Source: Lottia gigantea
Taxonomy: Eukaryota; Mollusca; Gastropoda; Lottiidae
Reading direction: 5' to 3'
Assembly: GCF_000327385.1 (NCBI RefSeq)
Contig: NW_008708395.1
Span: forward strand, 109,966 to 173,965
Length of the DNA: 64,000 nt
The notes under the pieces were generated by a model. The model made no database searches. It saw nothing but the letters and a program-made list of their open reading frames with translations, and had not been told where the DNA came from. Positions within the stretch are counted from its first letter, which is position 1. Every line of letters begins with the position of its first letter. This document shows positions 21,401 to 36,400 of the stretch, in pieces. A program made the translations under genes and the position numbers.

Positions 21401-24400
21401 TAGATTAATGTAATTGAGCAAATTCCTTTTCCTCTTTTAAAGTAAAAAATATTTCTCATAGACACAAGGTATATTTCCCTCTTAACGCTCACTCATCTGT
21501 ATCAAATGATAACATGGGTGTTATAAGCTTAATATAAGCTTACCCCTCACGTCAAAACTAACAAATTTCATGATTTTTTCTTTACTTTTTGGCCCCTTTT
21601 TTGTAAGTTTGCTTTACTTATGCATTACTGAATTTTCAATTAACAACATTTCCAAAACTTTTAAGCTTATCTAAAATATGTGTCTGCAGCATAACAGGTA
21701 GTGATGTTGAAACTTAATGACATAAACCAGCAGCTAAAATTTGAGACTACATAAAAGCATTTCCGATCCAGTTTTCTAGCACATCAATGATGAAAAATTC
21801 TTAAATATTGTTCAGAAAGTTGAATAAGTTTAATGTGGCTTTCACATCATAGTGATCACCAGTTTCATGGTTGCAAACAAACAAAAAAATGAATTTTAAA
21901 TGTAACTCACATGCAACTGAATGGTGAGTTGCTTTCGGAACTCACCATTCAGTTGCATGAGAATTACATAAATAATTTTGATTATTCGCAACCATCCACA
22001 TCTGGTAATATCGCTATGGTGTGTGGGCACCTTAAGCTCATGATGTCTAATTAAGTAAAAATACACTACACCTGCTGTAAATGGAAAATTTCTTAGTGAA
22101 AACAGGAAAGTTTAAGAAAAAAAAAGGATCAGACTTGAAGAAAAGTTATTTGATAGTCAACTTACATAATTGTGTATTCCTTGCTAATACTGTCAATATT
22201 GTCTGTCTATATACTTATCAAAATCAGCTTATTATAATTGACATATCTTAATGTCTGTGGGAAGACCTATTGAATAGCTAGATCTTTTCAGTGATGAGTA
22301 TAGGACTTGACAGGTGAGTGGACTGACCTATTTACTAGTTACTTAGTAGGTATATACACAAAAACTCAATGACTTGTTTCCTTTTATACATTTAAATATA
22401 CCTACACGCCTAAATTGTCAAGCTCTAAACTTCAAGAGTTGGACCAAAATGTTTACTATAGTGTATGTCATATACTGAAAGTTTTGTATGATTTAGCTAG
22501 TGTTGAAGTCAGAGGTTTCTTGACGGATTAGTTTTACCTGAAAGCTTAAAGGATTTAAAATTAGGATTAAGGTAGGTCTACAATACTTGTTGACTTTGTT
22601 TATCATGGTATACTGTCAATACTTGTTGAAATGATATTTGAATATGATACTAAGTCTGTATTAACCCTTTTGGTTTGTCTTTTTAATGACAATGATTTAG
22701 GGAGTTAACCCTCCCTTGTGTGTCTTAAATGACAGTGGCCCAGTATGTTAGACTTCTTCAATGCTTATGTATAATGTTTTTATTATACTTTTTTTGCATC
22801 CTATTGGGCTGAATCTTCAAGATAGGAATCCAAAATGGAAGTCTGGAAGTAATTCAGGCATGTACGATACATAGAGAAAATTAATTTCATTTTCAGTGGT
22901 GTGAGGCTTAGATTGGATAGTAACCAGGTCTAGACTTCCATTTTGAGAAAAACAAGCCCTTAAGAGTAGCGAATCAATTTCGATCCCAAATTTTCTAAAA
23001 TTCTAAAGGCTTAAAATGTGTCAAAATAATGTTTTCTATCCACAAGGACAGTTTGATTTTTTATGACCCAGAACATTTTAAAATCAAGTTCTTTCCATGT
23101 GATTTCTGCGTTAGTCAAAGCACCAAAGCCTTGGTTAGAAAAAGGTGAAAATGATTGAACATTTCCAATTTGGTGCTGAACAATTATCAAGTTAGTTAAA
23201 TTCTCTCAAGAGATCTATTTGTCCCAGAATGAATTTTAAAGGATAGATAAGCTTACACATATATTCCACAACAATAAGTGCAAAGTGCACTTAGAATCCC
23301 TTAAAAAACTTACATATATCATATCTGTATTAAGTTCAAAAGAACTAATATCTATGGTTTGAGACACCTGTGAAAGGAGTAGTAAAAAATCCTTTATGAG
23401 CCAAAGTTCATTGAGCTAGGAACAGGTTCACTGTTAGACATATAAAGATAGAGCACAAAGAAGATCCAAAAAGAGATCACATTGGGCCAATAACACCCTT
23501 TCATGCTACAATTACCTATTTATTATTCAATTAGTCCATTTATAAAACGAGTTCTGTATTTGAAAGCTATAACAAATTCAGAACCACTTCTGCCAATTAT
23601 TTTGGATGAATCCCCTGCCATTGCTGTTTTGAATCATTGCCTGGAGGGGGGAGGGGGGTCCAAGTAGGGCTACAGAATTGTTAAGCGGGGCTAACAGGTC
23701 CAGACATTTAAACGCTCAGTGATAAAGAATATGAAGCTGGGGGTGGGGGAAAAGTTTGGCCCACCCTGCCAATGCAGAAATGCTACATTCCCTTGCCAAT
23801 GAAAGTTACTTGAAGGGAATATCTGAAAGACAAAATACCAGTTCAGTATATATATACCAATGTTATTTACATTGAAATTTCTAAACAATCTTCCTTCATC
23901 TCTCTAAAAAAAGAGATAGAAAAGTCAAATATTTGAAATGCTAGAAATGTATATTTGAAACCAATTATACTACTGTGTGATATCTCTAGCCTATTTAACT
24001 ATAATGGACTCATTATTTTTTTTATATGTGAAAAAGTGAGATCTAATATCCAAGTTTCAGGTTGATTAAAAATCTTTTATTTGACCGTCTTGTCATTGAC
24101 AATGAAATATAAGATTGGTGGATTGCTCAATTCTTTACCTTCTCTTCCTAGCGATTAATTAAGTACGCTTTGAACTCGTCAAGATGAAATTAATCTCTGT
24201 GTGATTATGAAAAAATGTATATAAGAGTTGTTTAAGAAGCTGATTAAGTTAAATTTCAGCTATCTGTATCACTTATAAGAAATGAAATCTTATATTCAGT
24301 TTTCTTGCAATTTAAGGAAAATAGTATAGAGTTGAAATTTAGGCTTTTAAAGTGATACTACGTCTTAGAATGAACATAAAATTTAAGAATTTAAGAACTT

Positions 24401-27400
24401 GGCCAATAAGAGCATATATTCATCAGTAGATATACCTGGTGTCATAAATAACATAACAGGATCCTTATATAATCTGATAAATCTAAAAAACTTAGTAATT
24501 ATTAACAATAAACTAATGAAAAATACGTAATATTAAGATTAAGCGTTTTTCAATAATTACTTAGTTTTATAAATTTTCCAGATTTTACAGGGATTCTATT
24601 GTAACTTTATGACACCAGGTAAGTTCACTGATGAATATATACTCATATTGACCATTCTTGAGAACTTAAATTTTATGTTCATTCTAAGACGTAGTATCAC
24701 TTTAAGAAGCTGATTAAGTTAAATTTCAGCTATCTGTAGCACTTATAAGAAATGAAATCTTATATACAGTTTTAGTGAAATTTAAGGAAAATAGTATAGT
24801 TGAAGTTTAGGCTGTTAATTACATCTTCATCTGCAGTTTTAAATTCATGTGTGTGGTATATATATGAATTGCAGAAAAACCAGGTGTTATATTCTGAATC
24901 AAAAAAGCTTATCTCTTTCAATGCATATCTTGCACATTCTTTAAAAAAAAAAATATAAGGTACTTGTTATGAGTAGCTCCTCATAGTATGAACTCATCCA
25001 AGCGAAGTGATATGTAATGGTGAAAATATAAGGGGCATCCGACTGTGATATCTTAATTTACCTCGCAAAGGGTGTGATCCTTTAAAAACTATTCAGATTT
25101 CAAGGAGACCTTACAAAAGTCAAAAAAAAAATTTATATTTTAAGTAAGCTTACACTTGTAACAACGGATTTGATGGATTTGCATGGAATATTCAACTGAT
25201 TGTTCTAAACTCTTTGTCAGATTAAGACATACATCAATTGTATAGCAATTAAAAAATGAACGGTTCTGCACCATGTGGGCTAATGAAGACAGGCAACGCC
25301 ATGCAGGGTGCAATGAGAGTTGACATGACATGACAACTGCGTAAGCCTGCTCTTTTTGATTTCCAACTGTCAAGGAATCTTAAACATGCACAGCCTGTAG
25401 CACACGAGGCCTGTCCCCTCCGTACGACTTGACGTTTTTTCCATGTCAGCCCCTCTTACCTGCATCACTGACAGTGGGAAACCAGGTTAAACAATCCGAA
25501 GGTATTATCTTGACCTATGCCAGGATTGAACTCTCGATCTTCAGGTTGCTCCCCGTAGAGCAATTAAAGAAAACATAAAACAGAACCTGAAACATGTTGC
25601 TTCTCAGATTTTTACTCTGCAATTTTCAGACAATATACTTTAAATATTTTGATGCTTCTAATTTCAGGTTGATACAGTTGATAAAAGACATGCTGTAATA
25701 ACATTTGATCATTATTTAGAAAGATTTAAAATTAAGGATTTAAGTACAACCAATAAGGTAAGTGAACCATAGATTATATTTAACTTGTGTAGCCTTGAAT
25801 ATTTTTTTGAGATCTGCTGCAATATTCTGCTTTATAGAAATAGGAATTATGATCAATGCCTAATTATGTTTTAAAGGGACAGCTTCACCATTCTTTTTGA
25901 CCAATCTTTTAGTTCCAGAAACGTGAATTTTTTATCTAAGCTAATCAGTAATAGTGTTCACAGCTCACCGTCGAAATTTCAACCTTCATATCCATTTGTG
26001 TCTAGAATTTGAATGTTAAAATGACGACTTGTCAATTTAAGATACTCTGTGATATATAGAAAAGACACATATAGAAATATTGAGTAAAATTCCTTGTTTG
26101 AGGTACTTTTGAAGGAATAATGCGTTTTTCGTACATTTCTAGTACTTCTGAAGACTATTTATATATATTCAAAACTAAAATCAACCCCCCAAATTGGCGC
26201 ATCTGTCCCTTTAATATACTGGAGTAAATTTTGGTTTAAGAGAAATAATATTTTGAACACTTTTTAACTATCAAATTCAGTTTTAACTGTATTATATATA
26301 TGGTGAATTCAAAATAAATCAACACATATACTCTTACTTGAATATACTAAATGAAATTATTGAAAATTATTTTGAAATAGAAATCCATTATTAAGTGTAG
26401 ACATTATATTGTGTCCTAAATTTTGTTGATTTTCGCTTGGAAATATACCATATTTTAACCTTGTCTGTCCATGTGAATTTGTTGTTATTTATGTTTTTAA
26501 ATAATGGCTTATTATATTTTTCAGACATATGTAAACCAGTGTAGAATACCAGAACAAGAATATGTTACATTAAATCATATGGATACAGTACGCCTTGGTT
26601 ATGATATCCTTTTTTCAAGACGCTTATAGCTTCATGCAAATTTATAACATCCAGTCTTATGCGTCCAGTGCTACTCAACCTCACTGAGGGAATTCCTCTC
26701 CGAACGAGTTCTTTCAAATTTATTCATCCCCAAAATAAATCAGCTGTTTTGAAACATATTTCACGTGCAAAATGTATTCAACAATAACCATGAATGGATA
26801 TGAAATCATATTCCATATATTGAGATAGTTCAATATGACCCTTGGGCCGAATATTCTTTCATGATTTTGTTTATGTGTTTTCATTCAATATCTGTCGTAG
26901 ATCACCAGTTATCTTCAACCATTCACGTTTCTTTGTGAGTATATCTTTAACCTTGCTGAACCTGCACTCCACAAAATACATTATAAATGGTTTAAGTAGA
27001 TTCCTCTCCATTCCTCCCTCCACCCCTCCTGGTATGTCTTCTTTAAAAGTTCATCTTGTTTACTTGATGGTTCTTGATGTGCTTTTCCTGCCTTCTATAA
27101 TGAAAATTGGTAAATATTAGATTTTTCTGCAATATTTAGGACACATTAAAGGGATTGTAAAGAGGTTTTCTAAATTTTTTATGTGTATCAGGAACATTGA
27201 TAGCATCAATTTGCACCATTCCAATTTTCAATCAGACATCTGTGGTTCCTGCAAATCCACTAAAACTACGTAATGATGTCACTAATCCTGAATTATGCTT
27301 GTATATTATAAGGCCTTTGCGATTAGTGACATCAGTTTTAGTGAAATTGCAGGAACCATAGACATCTGGTTGAAAATTGGAATGGTGCAAATTGATGCTA

Positions 27401-30400
27401 TTGGTCTGCCTGATACACATAAAAAATTCAGAAAACTTCTTTACAATCCCTTTAAAATTTCTATCTTTTAACCAAAATGTCACTAAAAAGAAAAAAAATG
27501 TTCATGCTTGATTTAATAACTCAAGACATTTTGATTTGTCATTGTCTTATTATGCATTGGTTTATGACCAGAAATATGTCAAAATTAACATGTTTATACA
27601 GTGGACTATAGTTCTTGTCTTGTATTTTATTAAGAAACCATAGAATAGTAAAGATGACATCATTACATGACATGTATATGACATTTGGACAACGCTATAA
27701 ATAGTAACCTTGAATTCATCCTGCAACATCCTAGAAAAAAAAAATTAGGTTCCATTGGATTGAGGAAATAATTCAAGCTAAAAGCTAGTAGATCTACCAG
27801 CTGTGAACATACAAACAAACGTAAACATGACATCATTATATGACTAACTATTTGCATTGACCTTATAACCTTTATTCTGCAACACAATTTTGAAATTTTG
27901 GATTCCAATGAAAAAAAATAAACATATTCAGAAATTTTTAGCTGATCAATCAGTTGTTCACATATGCTTTGGTGAACGCAATGAAAAGTAAACATGACAT
28001 CATTATATTAACTATGTACATGTATTGTGAACTATGTGGAAGAAGCTCTAACATTTATAATGCAACACAATTTTGAAATTTGGGATTCCAATGAAACAAA
28101 ACAAACATTGGATCTACCAGCTGTTCAGATATTTTTGTGAACACAATGAAAAGTAAAAATGACATCATTATATGACTAACGAAAAATACCAGATATTGGA
28201 AATAATTTTTATCAACACTGCTTGAATATCCCTTATTTTTTTTCTTCAACAAAGGAATTTAGGGTTCCATTGGATCAAGAAGCCATTTTTGTTTCAATAT
28301 GGAGGCTTGCTCTACCAGCTGTTTGGATATATTGAATAAATCTTAGTTTGATTTATTATTGATATGAGTTTACAGTTGAACATGTTTAATTCCTTAACAG
28401 TGATTCACATTCACCAGAATATCATATAGAACAAGGTAGTAATGATAATCTATTAACTAGTAGTAATACCGTTAAACTACAATCAACTATGATTACTAAA
28501 CCAGATACTAATAGCAAAACAGATTGTCAGGTGAGTGCTACCACTTCTTATGCCATGATTTTTTTTTTATATTTTTGTTTAAAGGTACTAACCCACTTAT
28601 TTACCTCAAAGGTATATTGGAATATCTGCTTTTCCTGCTGATAAAGCTTGGATTAAGCTAACCAAGCACTTTTTAGATGGAAAATCTGAAAAGGATTGTA
28701 AAAAGGTTTTTCTAAATTTTGTATGTGTATCAGTAACACTGATAGCTTCAATTTGCAGACACAGACATCTGATTGAAAATTGGAATGGTGTAAATTGATG
28801 ATATCAGTGACCATGTTAAGCATAACAAATTTAGAAATCCTCTTTACAATCACTTTAAGTCTTAGCCATGTTCCTCAAAAGATCTTACGATAAATTTCCG
28901 CATGAGTGCATTATTTCCATATGCAAAAATTTCACACTTACAGTTCATGGGACGTGATACACGGATGGGATATTGGTATGTTAAAAGACAGACAAAAAAG
29001 GTCACATATTGCTGCCATCCAAAGTCGGTTTACTAGTTTTTGAAAATTTTCACCAGACAAAAGCAAAATTTGACTATCCAGTAATGTCTTGATAGACTCA
29101 TTAATGGTTCAGTTTTGTATTGATACCAAAGGTTATGCCAAATTTTGCTTTTGTCATAGTGAAAATTCTCAAATACTAGGGATTGAATTTGGATTGGAGC
29201 ACCACCCAAAATTGTGACCTTTTGCCCTAAATGGGACCAATTCTTGTCGTAAAATTTTTGAGGAACAGGGGCCAGATTTTTCTACAATTTAAGAAAAATG
29301 TACCAAAAATTTCATGTGTACTTATTATTAGTGTCACAATATCTGTGTGAAGCAAAAAATGATTATAATGGCCAAGTATCTTATACTGTTTTGTCTTCTT
29401 ATTAAATTGTTGGATGACCAGAAGTCAGATTTTCTGTTTAATAAGTAATGTATCATCACATATATAATTTATGGACGTTATTGAAAATCTTATGCTAGTA
29501 ATTAAATATGATTAATTAAAGAATGATAAATATAGAGTGGTGTAAAATTGATAAAGTTACATAACATGTTATATTGATAGTGTGTGTTTGTTAATTTAGT
29601 TTATTGCCAACCTGCTGATATGAATTTCTATTTGGGATCAGTTTATTTCTAATCCTGGATTAGTTATTGTAAATCCTAGATCAGTCTTTTGCTTATTCTG
29701 GATCTATTTAATGCTAATCCTGAATCTGTTTATTGCTTATTCTGGATCTACTTATTTCTAATCCTAATCCTGGGTCAGATTGTTGCTTATCCTTGGTCAG
29801 GTTGTTGCTTATCCTGGGTCAGGTTGTTGCTTATCTTGGGTCAGATTGCTGCTTGTTCTGGGTCAGATTGTTGCTTATCCTAGGTCAGGTTGTTGCTTAT
29901 CTTGGGTCAGATTTCTGCTTATCTTGGGTCAGATTGCTGCTTATCCTAGGTCAGATTGTTGCTTATCCCAGGTCAGGTTGTTGCTTATCCTGGGTCAGAT
30001 TGTTGCTTATCTTGGGTCAGATTGTTGCTTATTCTGGGTCAGCTGTTGCTTACCCTGGGTCAGGTTGCTGCTTATCCTGGGTCAGCTGTTGCTTATCTTG
30101 GGTCAGGTTGTTGCTTATCCTGGGTCAGCTGTTGCTTATCTTGGGTCAGATTGCTGCTTGTTCTGGGTCAGATTGTTGCTTATCCTAGGTCAGATTGCTG
30201 CTTATCCTGGGTCAGATTGTTGCTTATCTTGGGTCAGATTGCTGCTTATCTTGGGTCAGATTGCTGCTTATCCTGGGTCAGATTTTTGCTTATCCTGGGT
30301 CATTGTTGCTTATTCTGGGTCAGGTTGTTGCTTATCCTAGGTCAGCTGTTGCTTATCCTGGGTCAGGTTGCTGCTTATCCCGGGTCAGGTTGTTGCTTAT

Positions 30401-33400
30401 CCCGTGTCAGGTTGTTGCTTATCCCGGGTCAGGTTGTTGCTTATCCTGGGTCAGATTGTTGCTTATCCTGGGTCAGATTGTTTACATCTGTGGTTCCTGC
30501 AATTCCACTATAACTAAGTGTTTTATTACATCACCCCGGCAAAATTTCGTTATATCACATAAGATCTTTGCGGAGTGATGTCATAAACTATTTGTTTTAG
30601 TAGAATTGCTAGAACTACAGACGTCTGATTGAAAATTGCAATGGTGCACATTGATGCTATCATTGTCCCTGATACACATACAGAATTTAGAAAACCTCTT
30701 GTCTTTATTGTTAATTGTTTTGGTATCTGCCATAGTTAACTCAACAAAAATTGGAAACTTTTGTTTCACCTTTGTACTGAAAATAGGACAAAAGTTGATC
30801 AGCTTAATGGAATGTTTAAAAAGTGATGAAGAATTGACAAAACTATTGCTTAGTAACATCAACAAGGATTAGCATGCACTGTTCTGCATGCGTCACTGTG
30901 ATCCCTACACAACTGGAAATAAAAAAAAAGTAGGCTAATTCTGCTGTTCTGGAAAAATTTCCCTTATTGTACTCTGCTTGACCTCATGTCTTCATAAGCC
31001 AAATAAGTGTTGAAGTAGGATGAAAAACTCCATTCATTTCATTTCTGCATGCGTCACATTCCAATGTGGACATTAATATTTTGTAGTAGGTAAACAATAA
31101 CAGTATATTATGTTGAAGTATAAGTAACTATAGAGATATTGATTGGTAATATAGTCGGTATTGATTAGTATGTAGTCACCTGCATTCCGATCTCCTTACA
31201 TCATTCTCTACCTGATTCATATACAACAGTCGTTTCAAATTTTAGATCATTAGTTGAATATTAACGACCTATCTACATCATGTGTGTTACACAGGTAAAA
31301 TTTTATCTTTTTGTGATCATGATATTTAGATTTTGAGGAAAACTTTGAAATTTTGTGTTTGGAAATTTGATTAAATAATTTAGAAATTTTACCAAAGTTT
31401 GTCATTTTGCTTGAAAAAACCTGAAATGTTTTGTTGTTTTGATATGTATTAATTATTTGTTAGAATTATACATATTATTTAAAGGAAAAGTTTGACAAAT
31501 ATTTGCCCTCTGTGTTTCAATATTTGAAATGTATCGTTAATGTACATTTTAATGGTAAAAGTTCGTTGTCGTGAATATTGAGTATCAGATTACTCATTTG
31601 ACAAAATTTTGCATTTTGGCAACATATGCATGCTATATGTCTTTTCTAGGTAAAAATTTTCTTAATTTTGTTTTGTCTAGAAAATCTGATGCAAAAGTTT
31701 GTTATGTAAATGAAAAAATTCATCTGTTATACGCAAAATAATAGCAAATTTTTTATTTGGGTTGCTAACAACGGCCATTTTGATTTAGTGGTATCATATG
31801 TGAATAGTGTAATATTTATAAAAAATTTTGTGTGTATTCGTTGCAGATAATCTAAAAACGATCAACAATACAATCATCCTGATTAGAATATTGAATTGCG
31901 AACGTAGCTCGTGCTATGCGAATGAATCAATAAAGGGTGGGGTCGATGGATATAAACATTGTTGTACGAAGTCAGACATATTTATTCTAATAGTGGTTTT
32001 GTTATTTATTGATTCACTTGTTCATTTATTCATTTATTTATTTAGTCAATATTCAATTGGATTTTCACTCACTGAGTTAGTTAGCAAAAGATTAAAAAAT
32101 TTCATCTGTAATAATGGTGACTCACTCTACATTTTTACTGATGGCGTATATCAGTAATATGCATGGAAAACATTGTATAGTGCCCTGAATTTTTGCTGCA
32201 GTGTTTTTTTTCTCTGATTATTGACAAAGTAGATCTGGGATATAAGAAAAGTCATTTGCATGGATAGGTCCTATAAACTAAGAAAGCAAATATTTAGATT
32301 ATAACTGTATCCCTTTTGATAGTTGAAATTTCCCTCAATGCACACTACATGGGGTTGTCCGTCAAGTATAGTTCAATTAGAGGCAGTAAAGTCAAACATC
32401 AAACTCCATTCATTTCACTTAGATAATGAGAACTGCTATATTTTTCTATCCGTCTGCTGTTTAATGACATGAATTCAGATGACAAATCAAAACAGGTTTC
32501 AATTGGTCAATAAAGATAGTTCCTATAAATAACAGCCAATCAGATCAATGTTATCAAAAATGACTGAAAATGATGACTATTTATCATTAACTGCCTAGAG
32601 GACTGTAGTGGTGTTGCATAATCATTACAGATTTAACTTTTCAATGAAATTTAATCATTAATCAATTTCATAAAATAATATATTTTTTGCCATGATCTCT
32701 GAGATTATAGTCTGCATTCTAATTCTAGAACACAAGATGATAACTCTCTCATGTGTGATAAGCCATTTTTCTGATTTAAAAAAGCAGATTCCGTATATTC
32801 TAAACTTCCTCATGACTATATTTTTTTTTACCATGAAGGCTTCTCCTTTAGAGAGTTCACATTACATATTTATTTGGTATTAATAGATATACAAATAAAA
32901 GGAGGAAAAGTGAACTGCATATCCTTGATAAAGCATATTAACAAACATAGAACAAAGAAATATGTGGGATAGCATCTTTAAGCTGCTATATTTTTACATT
33001 GATTCATTAAAAACGTTTTGTATGTGGGAAGACCTCTTTAGGCTATATATTTTTATATTGAATATTAAAGCAATTATTTAAATAATGAAGAGATAGAGTT
33101 TTATTTTCCACAAGTGAGGGTCTCTTTAAGCTACATATTCTTATATTGAATATTAAAGCATCTACTTAAAAATACAAAGAGATTGATTTCTTTTTTCTAC
33201 AAGTGAGGGTCTCTTTAAGCTACATATTCTTATATTGAATATTAAAGCATCTACGTAAAAAACAAAGATAAATTTCTATTTCTCTGTGGGAGGGCTTCTT
33301 AAAGAAGACTGATTTTTTACACTAATCTAAGTATTATCTGATATGTTAATTAGTTATCTAAGGAAAGATCTGGGAAAGGTGTGAGTGTTAATGATAGCCA

Positions 33401-36400
33401 TTCTATTTTTATTAATAGGGGTTAACAGAGAGACATGTTGAAACCTGCAACAACCATAATGAGAATCCAATCCTTCATGATGGACCACCAAATTACATTC
33501 TACCAGCCACCACTCTTAACAAACCAGTCATGTTTTTTGCTGGGTTTGACGATGAAAAAGAGGCTACTGAATCTGAAGCAGACGCAGGAGAACCAGTTGT
33601 GGAAAACAGAATCATCTCAACTACTGTGTCCACTAATTTCTTCGTACCATTTGATACTACTGATGAAAATGAAGATGAGTTTATATCTAGTCAAGCACGG
33701 AAACCAAAAGTTCCGTTTAACGAGTCTACCAATGAATATGATATTTATTTAAAACAGGAAGGATCAGCCAATATTTCAGGATTATCACATATTCATGGAA
33801 AAGTTAAAATTGAAGGTAAGCCTGATAAGTTTCTTTCATACCTAAGACTTCTTTTATTACCCTTGAATTTTTTTGACCAATAGTTCTTTACTCTCAGAAA
33901 CGTGAATTTTTTAGCAAAGCCAATCAGTAATAGTGTTCACAGCTCACCATTGAAATTTGAGCCTTCAAATCCATGTGTGTCCAGAATTATCTGTGTTAGA
34001 ATGTAAAAATGACAACTGGTAATTTTAAGATACTCTGTGATATATAGAAATCATCTTGTTTTGTTGATGGCATTGTCCCTTTAATTGATTTATTGTAAAG
34101 ATAAAGGCATTGGATCTTTAAATATGACTCCTATTTTGGTGTCAAAGAACACTTTTAACAGACGAAGTACTTGACAAAGTTTCTAAAGGGGAAGTGGGAA
34201 ATGCATCCTTAGAAATAGATTAAGTAGATGTTTGAAGTGAAAGTTGATTGAGATACAAAGTTGTTCATTAAGATGAACTGGTATTGCTTCTCAAGTGACA
34301 TTGTATTGACATGGAAAAGTTGATGTTAAGTAGTATAGCATCTTTAGTCTTCAGGTAGATTTATATTTGAAAAAGGTGTTAAATGATACAGATCTTTAAA
34401 CATATCAGGCAATTTAATCTATATGTTACTGCATCTTTAATTCGATTCAAAAAGTGTAGCTGAGCATTGGCATTATGCAATTAATATTAATGAAATGGAT
34501 TTTGAATTATATGTCCAAAAAAGTATGATAAGTGACATTGCATCTTTAATTTGTTTTATAAAGTGATGTTAAGTAGTAAATGAATATGTTATGTGGCATT
34601 GCATCTTTAAATTGGTTAAGTAATGGTCTTAATTGGCATTTCACCTTTAAACAGATCCAATGTGTCATGAAGATGTTAATGGGCATTGTATCTTTAAAAT
34701 AATCTAGTAGTCTTCGTAATTGGCATATCATCTCTAAACATATTAAATCAGTCACAAAGATGATAATTGGCAGTGCATCTTTAAACTAGTCTAGTAGTGG
34801 TCTTAAGTGGCTATTCCTCTTTAAAAAATTCAGAAAGGTCATGAAGATGGCATTGCATCTTTAAGCTAGTAATAAGTAGTTAATGAAGATGTCAATGGTG
34901 TCTGAGCATGCCCACTAGTCTAACTTCCTGTCTTCAACTCTAATTACAGGAGAAGAATATGGTACAGCAGGTACTAATAATAATGATGGTATATTGGTAA
35001 ACCACACAGACTCTAATCTAAATGATATACAAGGTAAGGTTATAATATATAATACTAGGCTATAAGATCTGCTGTCTTGTTTATAGTCTTAAAATAGCTG
35101 CCTTACATACAATATATAAGATTATATCTCAATTTCTTTTTAATACCAGTTTAAAACATTGATGACCTTCTATACTATTATAAGCTTTATTAGTAATCAA
35201 TTCCTCACTCCTGATCATAAAGTCAAGTGATCCATGATTGGCTACAATTTTGTTTTATTCTCAAACTTAAGCTACAAGGGCGAATTGAACTGCTTAAAAT
35301 ATTTCCAAAACTGTATCAAATATTTTTGGACTTTTTTTTAACACCTTGCATGCGATTGTTCAACCTATTTTCAAGTTGGATCATGCCAAACATGTGCTAA
35401 GATTACCAAAATGAGGGAGCTATTAAGCAGGGATTTAGAAAGAAGAATTAATAAAAACAGATCCAACACGCAAGACAGTATGCGTTTTGTTATTTATGAT
35501 GATTCTCGAAAGCACTGGAGGTGGCACCAGATTTTTTTCTGATCAGCCTGTGGATGGAATTTTTAACTGAGGCACTGACAAAAGTACTGCTAAATTGCAA
35601 AACAGTGACAATCGACCAACCAAACTGGCTTTTTTGCCTATGATGAGAATAAGGTGTGCATATAAGCACTGGCCAAGGAAACAGTTTTAGCGATAATATT
35701 GAAAGTGATAGGGAAGGAAGTCTGATGAATTGTTTAGTAGATTATAGTTGAAGGTTCAGTGCTATTATAGATAGTAGTGTAAAACTAAACTAACATACCA
35801 AGGTAAACTAGGGTAGACTATAATAGATCTATACTAGTAGGGTAGTTAGATACATGTATATTGTTTAAAGAGACAATCAACTATGTACATTACATTGTTT
35901 ATACCAGGTATATATAACCTTGAGGTTTTAACATGTGATGTATAATTAACAACAGAACTATGAACATAAGATATATGGAAGAGGGATATTGCTTAAAGGG
36001 ACAGATTCTCTAATTTGATTTGGGTCTTGAATATTTGTAGTGGAGCCTAGGTGGCTCAGTGAGTTACACGCTTGCTCGCTAACCTGAAGGTCCAGGGTTT
36101 AATCCTGACATAGGTCAAGATAATACCTTCGGATTTTTCAACCCGGTTTCCCCCTGTCAGTGATGCAGGTAAGAGGGGCTGACATGGAAAAAGCGTCTAG
36201 TCGTTCGGATGGGACAATAAACCGAGGCCCCGTGTGCTACAGGCTGTGCACGTTAAAGATCCCTCGACAGTTGGAAATCGAAAAAGAGCAGGCTAATGCC
36301 GCTGTCCTGGCAAAATTTCCCTCATTGCACCCTGCATGGCATTGCAGTCTTCATTAACCCACATGGTGCAGAAAAGTAGGACGTAAAATTCCATTTATTT

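Larger units (their letters stand above)
26604..28408 (+). other. CEP170: U12-type AT-AC intron in CEP170
   Basis: Exon 4 reads CTT GGT TAT G and is followed by ATATCCTTTT, the minor-spliceosome 5' splice site consensus. The branch consensus TTCCTTAAC is at 28390-28398, and the intron ends AC at 28407-28408, about 11-12 bases after the branch adenosine. Joining G to AT TCA restores GYDS, the human residues at this place. No GT donor near 26603 gives the same result. Length 1,805 bp. Confidence 0.9.

Noticed and set aside
28391-28402. Conventional AG acceptor at 28399-28400 for CEP170 exon 5
   Set aside because: It lies two or three bases after the U12 branch site and has no matching GT donor at the end of exon 4 in the right phase.
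29689-30578. Several overlapping repetitive open frames (SDCCLSWVRLLLILGQ-type)
   Set aside because: A 22-bp unit rotates through all three frames, so all look alike. This is a minisatellite artefact inside a CEP170 intron.
36040-36120. A functional tRNA gene
   Set aside because: A- and B-box-like words are present, but there is no complete cloverleaf, the B box is mutated, and the sequence continues into a SINE body with a target duplication.
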